Shown here: positions 1-9,503 of the stretch, in pieces
Position numbering within the stretch: position 1 is the first letter of the stretch
Layout of the letters: each line of letters begins with the position of its first letter
Assembly: GCA_016787705.1 (NCBI GenBank)
Contig: JAEUTP010000017.1
Coordinates: 587,262 to 651,261 of the forward strand
Source of the DNA: Bacteroidia bacterium
GTDB lineage: Bacteria > Bacteroidota > Bacteroidia > B-17B0 > Aurantibacillaceae
Length of the DNA: 64,000 bases
Direction of reading: 5' to 3'
Notes under the pieces: model-generated
What the model was told of the DNA's origin: nothing
The model's input: the letters and a program-made list of their open reading frames with translations, nothing else
Databases searched by the model: none
Position numbers and translations under genes: made by a program

Positions 1-1
1 A

Positions 2-55
2 GGGAAGACAGAACTGAGCAACATTGTTAAAGTAGCTTTGGATTCTTTAAATTAA
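2..55 (+). CDS. C-terminal end of an unidentified gene (partial)
   Basis: Frame 2 is open from the left window edge to a TAA at 53-55. It gives a 17-residue tail ending in a plausible amphipathic helix (ELSNIVKVALDSLN). The stop lies 9 bp before the tatD start, so this is probably the end of a co-transcribed upstream gene. Too little is present to name a family, and it could be a chance open frame. Confidence 0.4.
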   Translation, partial: GKTELSNIVKVALDSLN

Positions 56-64
56 GTTATTTTA

Positions 65-826
65 ATGATAGATACTCACACGCACCTGTATGCCGAAGAA
101 TTTAATTCGGACAGAACTGCTTTAATTCAAAAAGCAATAAAAAATGGTGTTACAAAATTTTATTTGCCCAATATAGATTCTGCTTCTATTGAAGGGATGC
201 ATAGATTGGAAAATGATTTTCCGGAAAACTGTTTTGCCATGATGGGGCTTCATCCTTGCAGTGTAAATGCGGGTGTAGAAAAAGAGTTAGCCATTGTAAA
301 AGACTGGTTGGGGAAAAGAAAATACAAAGCAATTGGTGAAATTGGAATTGATTTGTATTGGGAAAAAGCATTTTTGAAAGAACAACAGTATGCATTTAAA
401 ATGCAAATAGAATGGGCTTTAGAATATAATTACCCAATTGTTATTCATTGCCGTGAAGCATTTGATGAGATTTATGAGGCATTAACTTCTTTTAAAAAAT
501 TACCAAAAGCTATTTTTCATTGTTTTTCGGGTGACGCAGAGCAGGCAAAAAAAATTATAGCACTTGGTAATTTTAAATTAGGTATTGGTGGTGTGGTAAC
601 GTTTAAAAATTCCGGTTTAGATAAAGTGGTTGAACAAATTGAACTTGAACATTTGGTATTGGAAACAGATGCGCCTTACCTTGCCCCGGTTCCTTTCAGG
701 GGTAAAAGAAATGAGCCATCCTATATTTTAGAAGTAGCTAAAAAAGTAGCGGAGATAAAAAAGGTTTCAATAGCCGAAGTTTCTGAAATAACAACAAAAA
801 ATTCGAATTTTATTTTTGAAAACTGA
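65..826 (+). CDS. tatD: TatD family metal-dependent hydrolase (DNase)
   Basis: This is a 253-residue TIM-barrel hydrolase of the TatD family, the normal length. The metal-binding signatures are in order: the N-terminal HTH of MIDTHTHLY, then GEIGID near residue 92, HCREAF near 128, HCFSGD near 153 and the C-terminal ETDAPYLAP near 202. Family members are cytoplasmic divalent-metal nucleases with 3'-5' exonuclease activity, linked to DNA quality control. That role is inferred here from the family. The gene converges on the TPR gene, with one base between the two stops. Confidence 0.93.
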   Translation: MIDTHTHLYAEEFNSDRTALIQKAIKNGVTKFYLPNIDSASIEGMHRLENDFPENCFAMMGLHPCSVNAGVEKELAIVKDWLGKRKYKAIGEIGIDLYWEKAFLKEQQYAFKMQIEWALEYNYPIVIHCREAFDEIYEALTSFKKLPKAIFHCFSGDAEQAKKIIALGNFKLGIGGVVTFKNSGLDKVVEQIELEHLVLETDAPYLAPVPFRGKRNEPSYILEVAKKVAEIKKVSIAEVSEITTKNSNFIFEN

Positions 827-827
827 T

Positions 828-2411
828 CTAAGGAATGTGCCTTTTCAGGTAATTTTCGTTTGGCAGTAAACTTGTTTGAATACGTTTGGCATAATGGATA
901 CTATCGAGTATTTCTTTTTGTTTTTCTTCAACTAGTTCTTTTTGTTTTTCAACAGTGTGTTTTTGTTCTTCTATAATTACTTTTTGTTTTTTTGTTATTC
1001 GAAAGCGGTTAAACATTACGCCACCAAATATTAAGGCAAGGCTTAGCCCAATATATAAAAAGTAGCGTCGGTTTTCTTCCTGTTTTAGCTGATAAGAAGT
1101 TAATTTTTTTTCTTCGGCTACTTTAACGCTATCGGCAGCTGCTTTTTTTTCATACTCATATTTTAAATGATTTTTAACACTTGCTTTGCGTGTTTCCTGA
1201 TTATTTATGCTGTCGCTCATGGTAACAAACAACTCATAATTTTCCAGGGCGGCAGCGTAGTTTCCGTTGATCTTATAAAATTCAGTTAATAACCTGGCGG
1301 TTTTTTTAATATTTTCAGGATAGCCTAACTCTTTGTTTATTTCCATACTTCTTAAGTAGGCAGTAAGTGCTTCTTTGTATTTTTTTTCTTTAAAATAGAT
1401 TCTTCCAATGCTGTTTAATGTTTGAGCAATACCCTGTTTATCACCAGCCTCTTCACGCATTTTTAAACTTTGATCAAAGTATTCGAGTGCTTTTTTTGTA
1501 TCACCTTTATCACGGTAAACACTTCCAATATTTAAGTAAGCCAGCCCAATTCCTTTTTTTTCACCACTGGTAATATAAAGCTGTAAGCATTTATTAAGAT
1601 ATTCTATCGATTTTTCAAGATTACCTTGCTTGTGATACACAAACGCAATATTATTTAGGGAGTTTGACATGCCAATGCCTGAATTTGTTTGTTTTTGCAG
1701 ATTAAATGCCCTTGTGTAATATTCAAGTGCCATAGTATAATCTTCCTGCATAGAATAAACGGCACCAATATTATTTAGTGTATTAGCAGCGGTTTTTTTA
1801 TCGCCGGTTTCCTCAAATACTTTCAGGCATTTACTGTAATTTGATAAAGCATTTTGTATATCACCAATATTGCGATATACATTAGCTGTATAAAAAATAC
1901 TGTAGGCAATGCCAAGTTTATCATTAATACGTTCATAAATTTTTAAGGCTTTCTCATAACAATCTAAAGCTTGTTTTGCGCTGCCTTGCTCTGCAAACAA
2001 AACGCCAAGATTGTTATAAGTTAATGCCAATACATCTTCGTTATGAATTTCTTCACAAATCCTTAAAGCAGAATTATAAAGCGCCATTGCTTTTTGCTGA
2101 TCACCAGTACTCTGCGCCAGTAAAGCAAGATTGTTTTTTGCTACGGCAAGGTATTTGCTAAAAGTGTTTTTTAGTTTGCCGGGAATGGTTGAATTTTTTT
2201 CTGTTAAGGCAAGCAGTTGTTGATTGAAAGTTTCACTTTCTTTCGGGTCAAGTCTGTCGGTTATTCTTGTTAAAAGAAAGCACTTTGTGGTATCATCGGT
2301 TGCGCTTTTTAGCGCTAATTTTAAAGAATCTGTTGTTTTATCCTGTGCATAAATTTTAATAGAGATAAAAAGTAATGATAAAATGAAATATTTTTTAAGG
2401 ACGTGGTTCAT
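828..2411 (-). CDS. TPR membrane protein ending at the SpoIIE linker, copy 1
   Basis: A 527-residue secreted or membrane protein. It starts with a signal peptide ending near KIYAQ, followed by about seven tetratricopeptide repeats with the A-L-x-Y-Y and N-N-I/L-G patterns. A single membrane helix follows near residue 450 (YFLYIGLSLALIFGGVMF), then a Glu/Lys/Gln-rich coiled coil. It ends with KEILDSIHYAKRIQTSLLP plus about 11 residues. That motif is the linker preceding SpoIIE/PP2C-type phosphatase domains in Bacteroidota sensors; the full version is in the protein encoded at 46241-49753. No phosphatase domain follows, because tatD ends 1 bp away. Its start overlaps the end of copy 2 by 17 bp. 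TPRs would lie in the periplasm and the coiled coil in the cytoplasm. The function is unknown and a signalling scaffold is inferred. Confidence 0.88.
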   Translation of the reverse strand: MNHVLKKYFILSLLFISIKIYAQDKTTDSLKLALKSATDDTTKCFLLTRITDRLDPKESETFNQQLLALTEKNSTIPGKLKNTFSKYLAVAKNNLALLAQSTGDQQKAMALYNSALRICEEIHNEDVLALTYNNLGVLFAEQGSAKQALDCYEKALKIYERINDKLGIAYSIFYTANVYRNIGDIQNALSNYSKCLKVFEETGDKKTAANTLNNIGAVYSMQEDYTMALEYYTRAFNLQKQTNSGIGMSNSLNNIAFVYHKQGNLEKSIEYLNKCLQLYITSGEKKGIGLAYLNIGSVYRDKGDTKKALEYFDQSLKMREEAGDKQGIAQTLNSIGRIYFKEKKYKEALTAYLRSMEINKELGYPENIKKTARLLTEFYKINGNYAAALENYELFVTMSDSINNQETRKASVKNHLKYEYEKKAAADSVKVAEEKKLTSYQLKQEENRRYFLYIGLSLALIFGGVMFNRFRITKKQKVIIEEQKHTVEKQKELVEEKQKEILDSIHYAKRIQTSLLPNENYLKRHIP

Positions 2412-4008
2412 TAAATTTAATATTTAAATTTTTGTTGATGTATTTTTCTGTTGGCAGTAAACTTGTTTGAATACGTTTAGCGTAATGTATGCTATCCATA
2501 ATTTCTTTCTGTTTTTCTTCAACCACTCTTTTTTGTTCTTCAACCAACATTTTTTGTTGTGAGATAATATTTTTTTGTTTACTGGTAACTAAAAAACGAT
2601 TCAACATGGAAACTCCAAAAACAAGGGTTAACAGAAGCCCTGAATATAAAAAATAACGCTGCTTTTTTTCTTGTTTTAATTGAATTTGAGATATTTTTTT
2701 TTCTTCAACCGTTTTAATACTATCAGCCGCTGCTTTTTTTTCGTATTCATATTTTAGTTGAGAACGAATACTTGCTTTACGTGTTTCGCGGTTATTTATA
2801 CTATCACGCATCTGTATATAAAGTTCATACATTTCAAGCGCACCTGAAGCATTATTTTCTTTTTTATGAATATTGAATAAAAGCATGGATGAGAACATGA
2901 TGCTTTCGGGCAAAGCCAGTTCTTTTGCCAAGGCAAGACTTAATTCACCATTTTTTTTGCCTAATGTAGAATTGCCTTTTTTATTATAAATGATGCCAAT
3001 ATTATTATATTCAAGAGCCATGCCTTTTTTATCGCCAATTTCAATAGAAATATTCAGCGCTTGTATATAATAATTCAATGCAACATCATAGTTGCCTTCA
3101 TCTGTGTAAATTGTGGCAATGTTGTTTAAAGAGTTGGCTATACCTTTTTTATCTCCTGTTTCCTGCCTTAACTTCAAACATTTATTAAAATATCTAATAG
3201 CATTAGCATACTCTTTTTTTGAACTGAATATTAAACCAAGGTTATTTAATGAATTTGCTATACCGTTTTTATCTTTTAATTGTTGCTGAATTGCAAAAGC
3301 CCGGTTATAATATTCACTTGCTTTTTCAACATCATTTTGATTTTGATAGATGTAGGCAATATTGTTTAATGCTAAGGCAACTCCCTTTTTATTATTATCT
3401 GTTTCATATATTTTTAACGCACTTTGATAATTATCAAGAGCCCGGTTTACATTTCCGTGCTTATTGTAAATAAAACCAACGTTTATAAGCGATCCGGCGA
3501 GCCCTTCGCGGTCGTTTAATTTTTTACGCAGCGCTATGCTTTGCTCAAAATAACCAATTGCGGCTAAGGTATTGTTTTGCTGATCGAATATAAGTCCAAG
3601 ATTATTAAATGTGGTAGCAATGCCAATACTATCCAGAATCTTTTTTTGAATGTCAAGTGCCTTTAAATAATAAATAGCAGCAGTATCATATTTATTTATT
3701 TCTGAATAAAAAAAACCAATATTATTATAAGCGCCTGAAATGTAATTGTTGTAAAGATCTATTTTATTTTTTTCTGAAACTACAGCAAGCTTTTTCTCAG
3801 ATATTGATACGATTTCGTTACAATATTTTTTTATCTGGTTAATTTCGCAAACTTCGCTGAGCTCACTTAGTAACCGTAAGCGGGTTGTGTCATTTTTAGT
3901 AACGCTTAATACAGATATTAATGTTTCAGGGGTTTTGTCCTGTGCGTTTAATTGAAATGATAACAAAGCAATTGTTAATGTAATGTAAATATGTGCTTTG
4001 TTGCGCAA
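2395..4008 (-). CDS. TPR membrane protein ending at the SpoIIE linker, copy 2
   Basis: A 537-residue paralogue of the adjacent genes. It has a signal peptide (ending near LNAQ), about eight TPR units with the repeated ALNNIA/SLNNLG pattern, one membrane helix (YFLYSGLLLTLVFGVSML) and a Gln/Lys/Glu coiled coil. It ends with KEIMDSIHYAKRIQTSLLPTEKY and about 14 further residues. The segment preceding the membrane (ETRKAS, KYEYEKKAAADS) is almost identical in all three copies, while the TPR part has diverged. The phosphatase domain expected after the linker is absent. The gene overlaps copy 1 by 17 bp and follows copy 3 directly, so the three are probably one transcript. Confidence 0.88.
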   Translation of the reverse strand: MRNKAHIYITLTIALLSFQLNAQDKTPETLISVLSVTKNDTTRLRLLSELSEVCEINQIKKYCNEIVSISEKKLAVVSEKNKIDLYNNYISGAYNNIGFFYSEINKYDTAAIYYLKALDIQKKILDSIGIATTFNNLGLIFDQQNNTLAAIGYFEQSIALRKKLNDREGLAGSLINVGFIYNKHGNVNRALDNYQSALKIYETDNNKKGVALALNNIAYIYQNQNDVEKASEYYNRAFAIQQQLKDKNGIANSLNNLGLIFSSKKEYANAIRYFNKCLKLRQETGDKKGIANSLNNIATIYTDEGNYDVALNYYIQALNISIEIGDKKGMALEYNNIGIIYNKKGNSTLGKKNGELSLALAKELALPESIMFSSMLLFNIHKKENNASGALEMYELYIQMRDSINNRETRKASIRSQLKYEYEKKAAADSIKTVEEKKISQIQLKQEKKQRYFLYSGLLLTLVFGVSMLNRFLVTSKQKNIISQQKMLVEEQKRVVEEKQKEIMDSIHYAKRIQTSLLPTEKYINKNLNIKFNEPRP

Positions 4009-5586
4009 CTATGTTTTTGTTTTAAATATCCTGTCAATATACCTTTCTGTTGGCAATAAACTTTGTTGAATGCGTTTAGCGTAATGAATACTATCCATAA
4101 TTTCTTTTTGTTTTTCATCTACAATATGTTTTTGTTGTTCTACAATATTTTTTTGCTCTGCAATGATGTTCTTTTGTTTTTGTGCTACCTTAAAACGATT
4201 AAACATGATAATACCAAAAACAATAGTTAGCGCCAGGCCGCTATATAAAAAATAACGTTGTGTTTCATCCTGCTTTAATTGTATTTGAGTTATCTTTTTT
4301 TCTTCGGCCACTTTTACACTATCAGCGGTGGCTTTTTTTTCATATTCGTATTTTAGCTGAGATTTAATTGATGCTTTACGTGTTTCCTGGCTATAAATAC
4401 TGTCTCTCATAAGAATATACAGCTCATAATTATCTAAAGCCAGCTGGTGTTTTTTTAATTTTTTATAATTTTTTGTAAGCGCAAATGCACTATTCCTTAT
4501 CAGCTCAGGATTTTGTATTTCTTTGGCAATTTTCATTGCAAGTAAATTATTTGTCAATGCCCGGTCAATTTCATTCATGTCAAGATAAATAGCACCCAGC
4601 ATATCGTGTGTACTGGCAAGTATGGGTTTATAAATTGCAGACTGATCATCATTAATTATTTTATTACAATTTTCAATTGCATTATCAAAGTCTTTGTTTA
4701 CAAGATATATTTTTGCGATATTGCGTAATGCCATTAAATAGCCGCTATAATCGTTTATTTGCTGTAGCAGTTGTTTACTTTCATTAAAATATTTTAATGC
4801 ATTAGGATAATCTTTTTTATCTAAATAAATCCCTGCTATATTTGTTAATGAATACCCGCTACCACGTTTATCTTTAATTTTCAATTGTATATTATAAGCT
4901 TTCTTGTAATATTCAAGCGCTTTAGCAAGCTCTCTTTGTTTGTGATGTATTAACCCTATGCTAATTAAAACCCTGGCGGTTAATTCGGCAAAATTCTCTT
5001 TTTCGGCTATCGCTAAACTTCTTGTTTGAAGTTCCAGTGCTTTTGGAATGTCTCCTTTTAGATTGTATGCTTTACCTATATTATATAACGATTCTGCGAA
5101 ATTTTCTTTGTCGTTAATTTTTTCAGAAAGAATAAGACATTCATTAAAGTAAATTATCGAAGAATCTATTTGGCCAATTAAATTGAATAAGTAGCCCTTA
5201 TTGTTTGAAGAAGCAATTAACTGCTTGTGATAGTAATAAGACTTATCTTTCCCGGATATTACTTTGCTTTTTGATATTTTATAAACCTGGTCGTTATATA
5301 TTGGCCATAAATTGTCATCAGGCTCCACTTCTGCAAGTTTTGACAATATTGCACACTTGGCTGAATCATTATTTGTGTATTGGAGAGCGTGTTTTAATGA
5401 ATCTATAGATTGGTCTTTAGCGGCTAATTGATGGCCAACAAGGCAAATAAAAATTAGAAGAGGAGATTTAAAACTTATATTTTGAATTTGGCCTTTTAAA
5501 CGTTTTTTTATGTTGCATGTGTTTATTTTAGGCACAAAACACGATAAAAGGGAATATTTGAATGGTATATTATGGCAATTTAACAC
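4009..5586 (-). CDS. TPR membrane protein ending at the SpoIIE linker, copy 3
   Basis: A 525-residue member of the same tandem family and the first gene of the reverse-strand set. TPR units occupy roughly residues 90-370. They are followed by the shared ETRKASIKSQLKYEYEKKA segment, one membrane helix and a coiled coil. It ends with KEIMDSIHYAKRIQQSLLPTERY and eight further residues, so it too stops just before a phosphatase domain. The start is uncertain. The hydrophobic signal-like stretch (PLLIFICLVGHQLAA) begins only near residue 40, unlike the other two copies, and no ATG lies closer in frame. A non-ATG start or an N-terminal extension is therefore possible. The stop abuts the copy 2 start. 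Confidence 0.8.
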   Translation of the reverse strand: MLNCHNIPFKYSLLSCFVPKINTCNIKKRLKGQIQNISFKSPLLIFICLVGHQLAAKDQSIDSLKHALQYTNNDSAKCAILSKLAEVEPDDNLWPIYNDQVYKISKSKVISGKDKSYYYHKQLIASSNNKGYLFNLIGQIDSSIIYFNECLILSEKINDKENFAESLYNIGKAYNLKGDIPKALELQTRSLAIAEKENFAELTARVLISIGLIHHKQRELAKALEYYKKAYNIQLKIKDKRGSGYSLTNIAGIYLDKKDYPNALKYFNESKQLLQQINDYSGYLMALRNIAKIYLVNKDFDNAIENCNKIINDDQSAIYKPILASTHDMLGAIYLDMNEIDRALTNNLLAMKIAKEIQNPELIRNSAFALTKNYKKLKKHQLALDNYELYILMRDSIYSQETRKASIKSQLKYEYEKKATADSVKVAEEKKITQIQLKQDETQRYFLYSGLALTIVFGIIMFNRFKVAQKQKNIIAEQKNIVEQQKHIVDEKQKEIMDSIHYAKRIQQSLLPTERYIDRIFKTKT

Positions 5587-5737
5587 AAGCTAAAAGTATT
5601 AATTAATTTTAGATAGAAGCAGGGGTTAAAATAGGGTTTATTTTGTGTATTTTTGTTTCTTAAAACCCATATTTTATGGGTATATTAATAAGAAAGCGAC
5701 AAAGGCCCTAAAATATTCGCTATTTTTTTGAAAAAAG

Positions 5738-5768
5738 TTTGTTGTATCAAAAAAACTTCATACATTTG
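5738..5768 (+). promoter_or_regulatory. Bacteroidota-type promoter for rplM operon
   Basis: TTTG at 5738-5741 and TACATTTG at 5761-5768 are separated by 19 bp. This matches the Bacteroidota -33/-7 consensus (TTTG, 19-21 bp, TAnnTTTG). It lies about 38 bp upstream of the rplM start in the gap between divergent genes. Confidence 0.8.
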
Positions 5769-5806
5769 CACCCCTTATTTAAGGAAAAGACTAAAAAATT
5801 TACAAA

Positions 5807-6262
5807 GTGGACGCATTAAGTTATAAAACAAAATTTGCCAATAAAGCTTCAGCAGAGAAGGAATGGTTATTGGTTGACGCTGAAAATGAAGTAGTTGGAA
5901 GATTAGCTTCAAAAGTAGCCATGTTATTACGTGGTAAACATTTACCAAGCTACACCCCGCATGCAGATGCAGGAAGTAATGTAATTATCATTAATGCTGA
6001 AAAAGTTCGCTTTACAGGCAAAAAAACAACTGATAAAGTATATATCCGTTATACAGGCTTTCAAGGTGGTCAGCGTTTTGCTACCCCAAAAGAGCTTTTA
6101 GCTAAAAAACCTGAAGAGATCCTTGCTCATGCTATTCATGGTATGTTGCCAAAAGGTCCGTTAGGCCGTAAGTTAAATACGAATATTCGTATTTTTGCGG
6201 GTACTGATCATGGTCATGATGCACAACAACCAAAAAAAGTAGATCTAAGTAAAATTAAGTAA
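5807..6262 (+). CDS. rplM: 50S ribosomal protein L13
   Basis: A 151-residue L13 (uL13) of the large ribosomal subunit. Recognisable segments are EWLLVDAENEVVGRLAS, LRGKHLPSYTPHADAG, ITGKK-like FTGKKTTDK, and the C-terminal MLPKGPLGRK. The start is GTG at 5807, giving MDALSYKTK, the usual N-terminus in this phylum. It is the first gene of the L13-S9-S2-EF-Ts cluster, 12 bp before rpsI, behind a consensus promoter. Confidence 0.97.
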   Translation: MDALSYKTKFANKASAEKEWLLVDAENEVVGRLASKVAMLLRGKHLPSYTPHADAGSNVIIINAEKVRFTGKKTTDKVYIRYTGFQGGQRFATPKELLAKKPEEILAHAIHGMLPKGPLGRKLNTNIRIFAGTDHGHDAQQPKKVDLSKIK

Positions 6263-6274
6263 TTATAAAATTAA

Positions 6275-6661
6275 ATGGAAGTAACTAACACATCTGGTCG
6301 CAGAAAAACTTCAGTAGCTCGCGCTTACGTTACCAAAGGAAGCGGTAACATTGAAGTAAACGGAAGAGATTATAAAGAATATTTTAAAACTCCAACATTA
6401 CATTATTATGTAACTCAATCTTTAAACGTAGCTAAAGTTGCGGGTGAGTACGACGTTAAGGTGAATGTTGCAGGTGGTGGAATTACAGGTCAGGCACAAG
6501 CTATTCGTTTAGCAATTGCTAAAGCTTTAGTTGAATTAAATGCAGAGCTTAAAAAAGATCTGCGTGCTGCAGGTTTAGTTACCCGCGATCCACGTATGGT
6601 TGAGCGTAAAAAATTCGGTCAAAAGAAAGCACGTGCTCGTTTCCAATTCAGCAAACGTTAA
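6275..6661 (+). CDS. rpsI: 30S ribosomal protein S9
   Basis: A 128-residue S9 (uS9) of the small subunit, the usual length. It has the N-terminal TSGRRKTSVARAY, the central GGGITGQAQAIRLAIAKAL, and the conserved basic tail KKARARFQFSKR. That tail reaches the P-site tRNA in solved ribosomes. It follows rplM by 12 bp, the almost universal L13-S9 pair. Confidence 0.97.
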   Translation: MEVTNTSGRRKTSVARAYVTKGSGNIEVNGRDYKEYFKTPTLHYYVTQSLNVAKVAGEYDVKVNVAGGGITGQAQAIRLAIAKALVELNAELKKDLRAAGLVTRDPRMVERKKFGQKKARARFQFSKR

Positions 6662-6692
6662 TATTAGATTTACAAACAGAGAGAATATACAA

Positions 6693-7553
6693 ATGCCTAC
6701 AAGAACAACATTTAACGAATTACTTGAAACAGGTGCACACTTTGGTCACCTTAAAAGCAAATGGAATCCAGCAATGGCTCCTTATATCTATGCCGAGAAA
6801 AACGGTATTCATATCATTGATTTAAATAAAACCGTTGTAAAGATTGATGAGGCTGCTGAAGCTTTAAAACAGATCGTACGTTCGGGCCGTAAAGTATTAT
6901 TTGTTGCTACTAAAAAGCAGGCAAAAGATATCGTTGCAGAAAAAATTAAAGCTATCAATATGCCATACGTTACTGAGCGTTGGCCAGGTGGTATGTTAAC
7001 TAACTTTGCTACTATCCGTAAATCGGTGCGTCGTATGAGTCAAATTGATAAAATGACCTCAGATGGCACTTTTACAAATATCTCAAAACGTGAGCGTTTA
7101 CAATTCTCTCGTGAGCGTGCAAAATTAGAGATCAACTTTGGTTCAATTGCAGATCTTTCACGTTTACCGGCTGCATTATTTATTGTTGACATTACTAAAG
7201 AACATATCGCTGTAGCAGAAGCTAAGCGTTTAAATATCCCAACATTTGCAATTGTAGATACTAACTCAAATCCAAACTTAGTGGATTATGTTATTCCTGC
7301 AAATGACGATGCTTCTACTTCAATTTCTTACATTATTGATTTAATGGCAGCAGCAATTAAAGAAGGCTTATCTGATCGTAAGATGGATAAAGAAGCTGGT
7401 AACACTGAAGAAGCTGATACTAAAGAATTCAGTAAAGAAGAAGCGGAAGAACTGGCAGACGGCGCTGTTATTAAAGGGGGCAAAGACTCTTCCGAAGATG
7501 AAGAAAAAGGTGGCGCTAAAAAACGTCGTAGAGTAACGACTGCAAAAAAATAA
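6693..7553 (+). CDS. rpsB: 30S ribosomal protein S2
   Basis: A 286-residue S2 (uS2). The start at ATG 6693 gives MPTRTTFNELLETGAHFGH, the conserved N-terminus. The open frame continues upstream into rpsI, but that extension has no S2 similarity. Core motifs are KWNPAMAPYIYAEKNGIHIIDL, RWPGGMLTNF and the VDTNSNP segment. After residue 235 there is a charged tail of about 50 residues, rich in Glu, Asp and Lys, ending KKRRRVTTAKK. Such extensions are common in Bacteroidota S2. A palindrome and a terminator follow. Confidence 0.97.
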   Translation: MPTRTTFNELLETGAHFGHLKSKWNPAMAPYIYAEKNGIHIIDLNKTVVKIDEAAEALKQIVRSGRKVLFVATKKQAKDIVAEKIKAINMPYVTERWPGGMLTNFATIRKSVRRMSQIDKMTSDGTFTNISKRERLQFSRERAKLEINFGSIADLSRLPAALFIVDITKEHIAVAEAKRLNIPTFAIVDTNSNPNLVDYVIPANDDASTSISYIIDLMAAAIKEGLSDRKMDKEAGNTEEADTKEFSKEEAEELADGAVIKGGKDSSEDEEKGGAKKRRRVTTAKK

Positions 7554-7561
7554 TTAATACT

Positions 7562-7581
7562 ATCCCGATAGCTATCGGGAT
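7562..7581. repeat. Perfect 20-bp palindrome
   Basis: ATCCCGATAGCTATCGGGAT is its own exact reverse complement. It sits between the rpsB stop and the terminator hairpin. It may be a copy of a genome-wide short palindrome or an extra stem in the transcript end. Only one copy is seen in this window. Confidence 0.7.
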
Positions 7582-7587
7582 TAAAAG

Positions 7588-7622
7588 CGGTCATTCTGTA
7601 AATCAGGCTGACCGTTTTTTTT
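7588..7622 (+). terminator. Rho-independent terminator after rpsB
   Basis: The stem CGGTCA (7588-7593) pairs with TGACCG (7609-7614), followed by eight T residues. It separates rpsB from tsf. tsf must then be served by read-through or its own promoter, which I could not identify. Confidence 0.75.
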
Positions 7623-7660
7623 GTAAAGAATATAAATAATAATTTAAAAAAGGAAACAAA

Positions 7661-8485
7661 ATGGCTATTACAGCAGCAGAAGTTAATAAATTACGCCAGC
7701 AAACAGGTGCCGGTATGATGGATTGTAAAAAAGCATTAGAAGAAAGCAACGGTGATTTTGAAGCCGCTGTGGATTTTCTACGTAAAAAAGGTGCAAAGGT
7801 GGCAGCTAACCGTGCCGACCGTGATGCAAAAGAAGGCGTTGTTCTATCAAAAACTTCTTCAGATAATAAAACAGCAATTGTTGTTAGTGTTAACTGCGAA
7901 ACAGATTTCGTTGCTAAAAATGCTGATTTTATTGCTTTTGCTGAAAATGTAGCGCAAATTGCAATTGATAAAAAACCGGCTGATGTTGATGCTTTAAAAG
8001 CATTACCATTTAATGGTGATATTACTGTTGGTGATAAATTTATGGAGCAGGTTGGTAAAATTGGTGAGAAGATAGATATTGGTTACTACAGCATTATTAC
8101 AGGCGAACAAGTTGTGGGATACATTCACCCGGGTAACCGTTTAGCTGTTGCTTTAGGATTTAATAAATCGGTAACTGCGGAAGTTGCTAAAAATATTGCT
8201 ATGCAGGCTGCTGCAATGGCTCCGGTAGCTATTGATAAAGATGATGTAGATAAAACTGTAATTGAGCGTGAATTAGAGATAGCCCGTGAAACTACACGTG
8301 CAGAAGGTAAACCGGAAGATATGGTTGAAAAGATCGCGCAAGGTAAATTAAATAAGTTCTACAAAGAATCTACTTTGTTGAACCAGGAATATTTTATTGA
8401 TAATAAAATGACGGTTCGCCAGTATTTACAAAGCGTTGAAAAAGACCTTACGGTATCGGCCTTCAAACGCTATTCATTATCTTAA
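7661..8485 (+). CDS. tsf: Translation elongation factor Ts
   Basis: A 274-residue EF-Ts, the nucleotide exchange factor that reloads EF-Tu with GTP. The N-terminal UBA-like domain reads VNKLRQQTGAGMMDCKKAL. The EF-Tu contact motif follows as VNCETDFVAKN near residue 79. The core contains HPGNRLAVAL and AMQAAAMAP. The C-terminus ends in the dimerisation-domain sequence around LLNQEYFIDNKMTVRQYL. It is preceded by an AAGGAAAC segment and is flanked by terminators on both sides. EF-Tu itself is encoded at 33682-34869. Confidence 0.97.
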   Translation: MAITAAEVNKLRQQTGAGMMDCKKALEESNGDFEAAVDFLRKKGAKVAANRADRDAKEGVVLSKTSSDNKTAIVVSVNCETDFVAKNADFIAFAENVAQIAIDKKPADVDALKALPFNGDITVGDKFMEQVGKIGEKIDIGYYSIITGEQVVGYIHPGNRLAVALGFNKSVTAEVAKNIAMQAAAMAPVAIDKDDVDKTVIERELEIARETTRAEGKPEDMVEKIAQGKLNKFYKESTLLNQEYFIDNKMTVRQYLQSVEKDLTVSAFKRYSLS

Positions 8486-8492
8486 TAATTTT

Positions 8493-8523
8493 AAATCCCG
8501 GCTTTTTAGTCGGGATTTTTTTT
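8493..8523 (+). terminator. Rho-independent terminator after tsf
   Basis: AAATCCCG (8493-8500) and CGGGATTT (8511-8518) form a stem, with a T run to 8523. The hairpin begins 7 bp after the tsf stop. Confidence 0.85.
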
Positions 8524-8525
8524 AA

Positions 8526-9263
<738 letters not shown>

Positions 9264-9291
9264 AAGAACAAAAACCATATTGAAAAATGAT

Positions 9292-9324
9292 AAAAGGACC
9301 CTTCGTTTTTAAGGGTCCTTTTAT
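9292..9324 (+). terminator. Rho-independent terminator after pyrH
   Basis: AAAAGGACCCTT (9292-9303) pairs perfectly with AAGGGTCCTTTT (9311-9322) across a 7-nt loop. The symmetric A/T tracts could let it work on both strands. Confidence 0.85.
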
Positions 9325-9503
9325 TATAATAACAGTTATGCTTTATTTTTGTGTAATTTATTGCTCTTTTTGTGGAAGTGTGTTAAGCATTGGACATATT
9401 GCTTTTATTATAAAATTGTATGATTTCCCCTCTAAACCTCTTTTCAAGCACTTTGGCATGGAATTGAATTAAGAAAAGAAGTATATTTAAAAATTGAATC
9501 ACA

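Noticed and set aside
6600..6692. Upstream extension of the rpsB frame
   Set aside because: It overlaps the end of rpsI and has no S2 similarity. ATG 6693 gives the conserved N-terminus.
9287..9472. 61-codon frame after pyrH
   Set aside because: It is built on the pyrH terminator hairpin and has a low-complexity hydrophobic composition.
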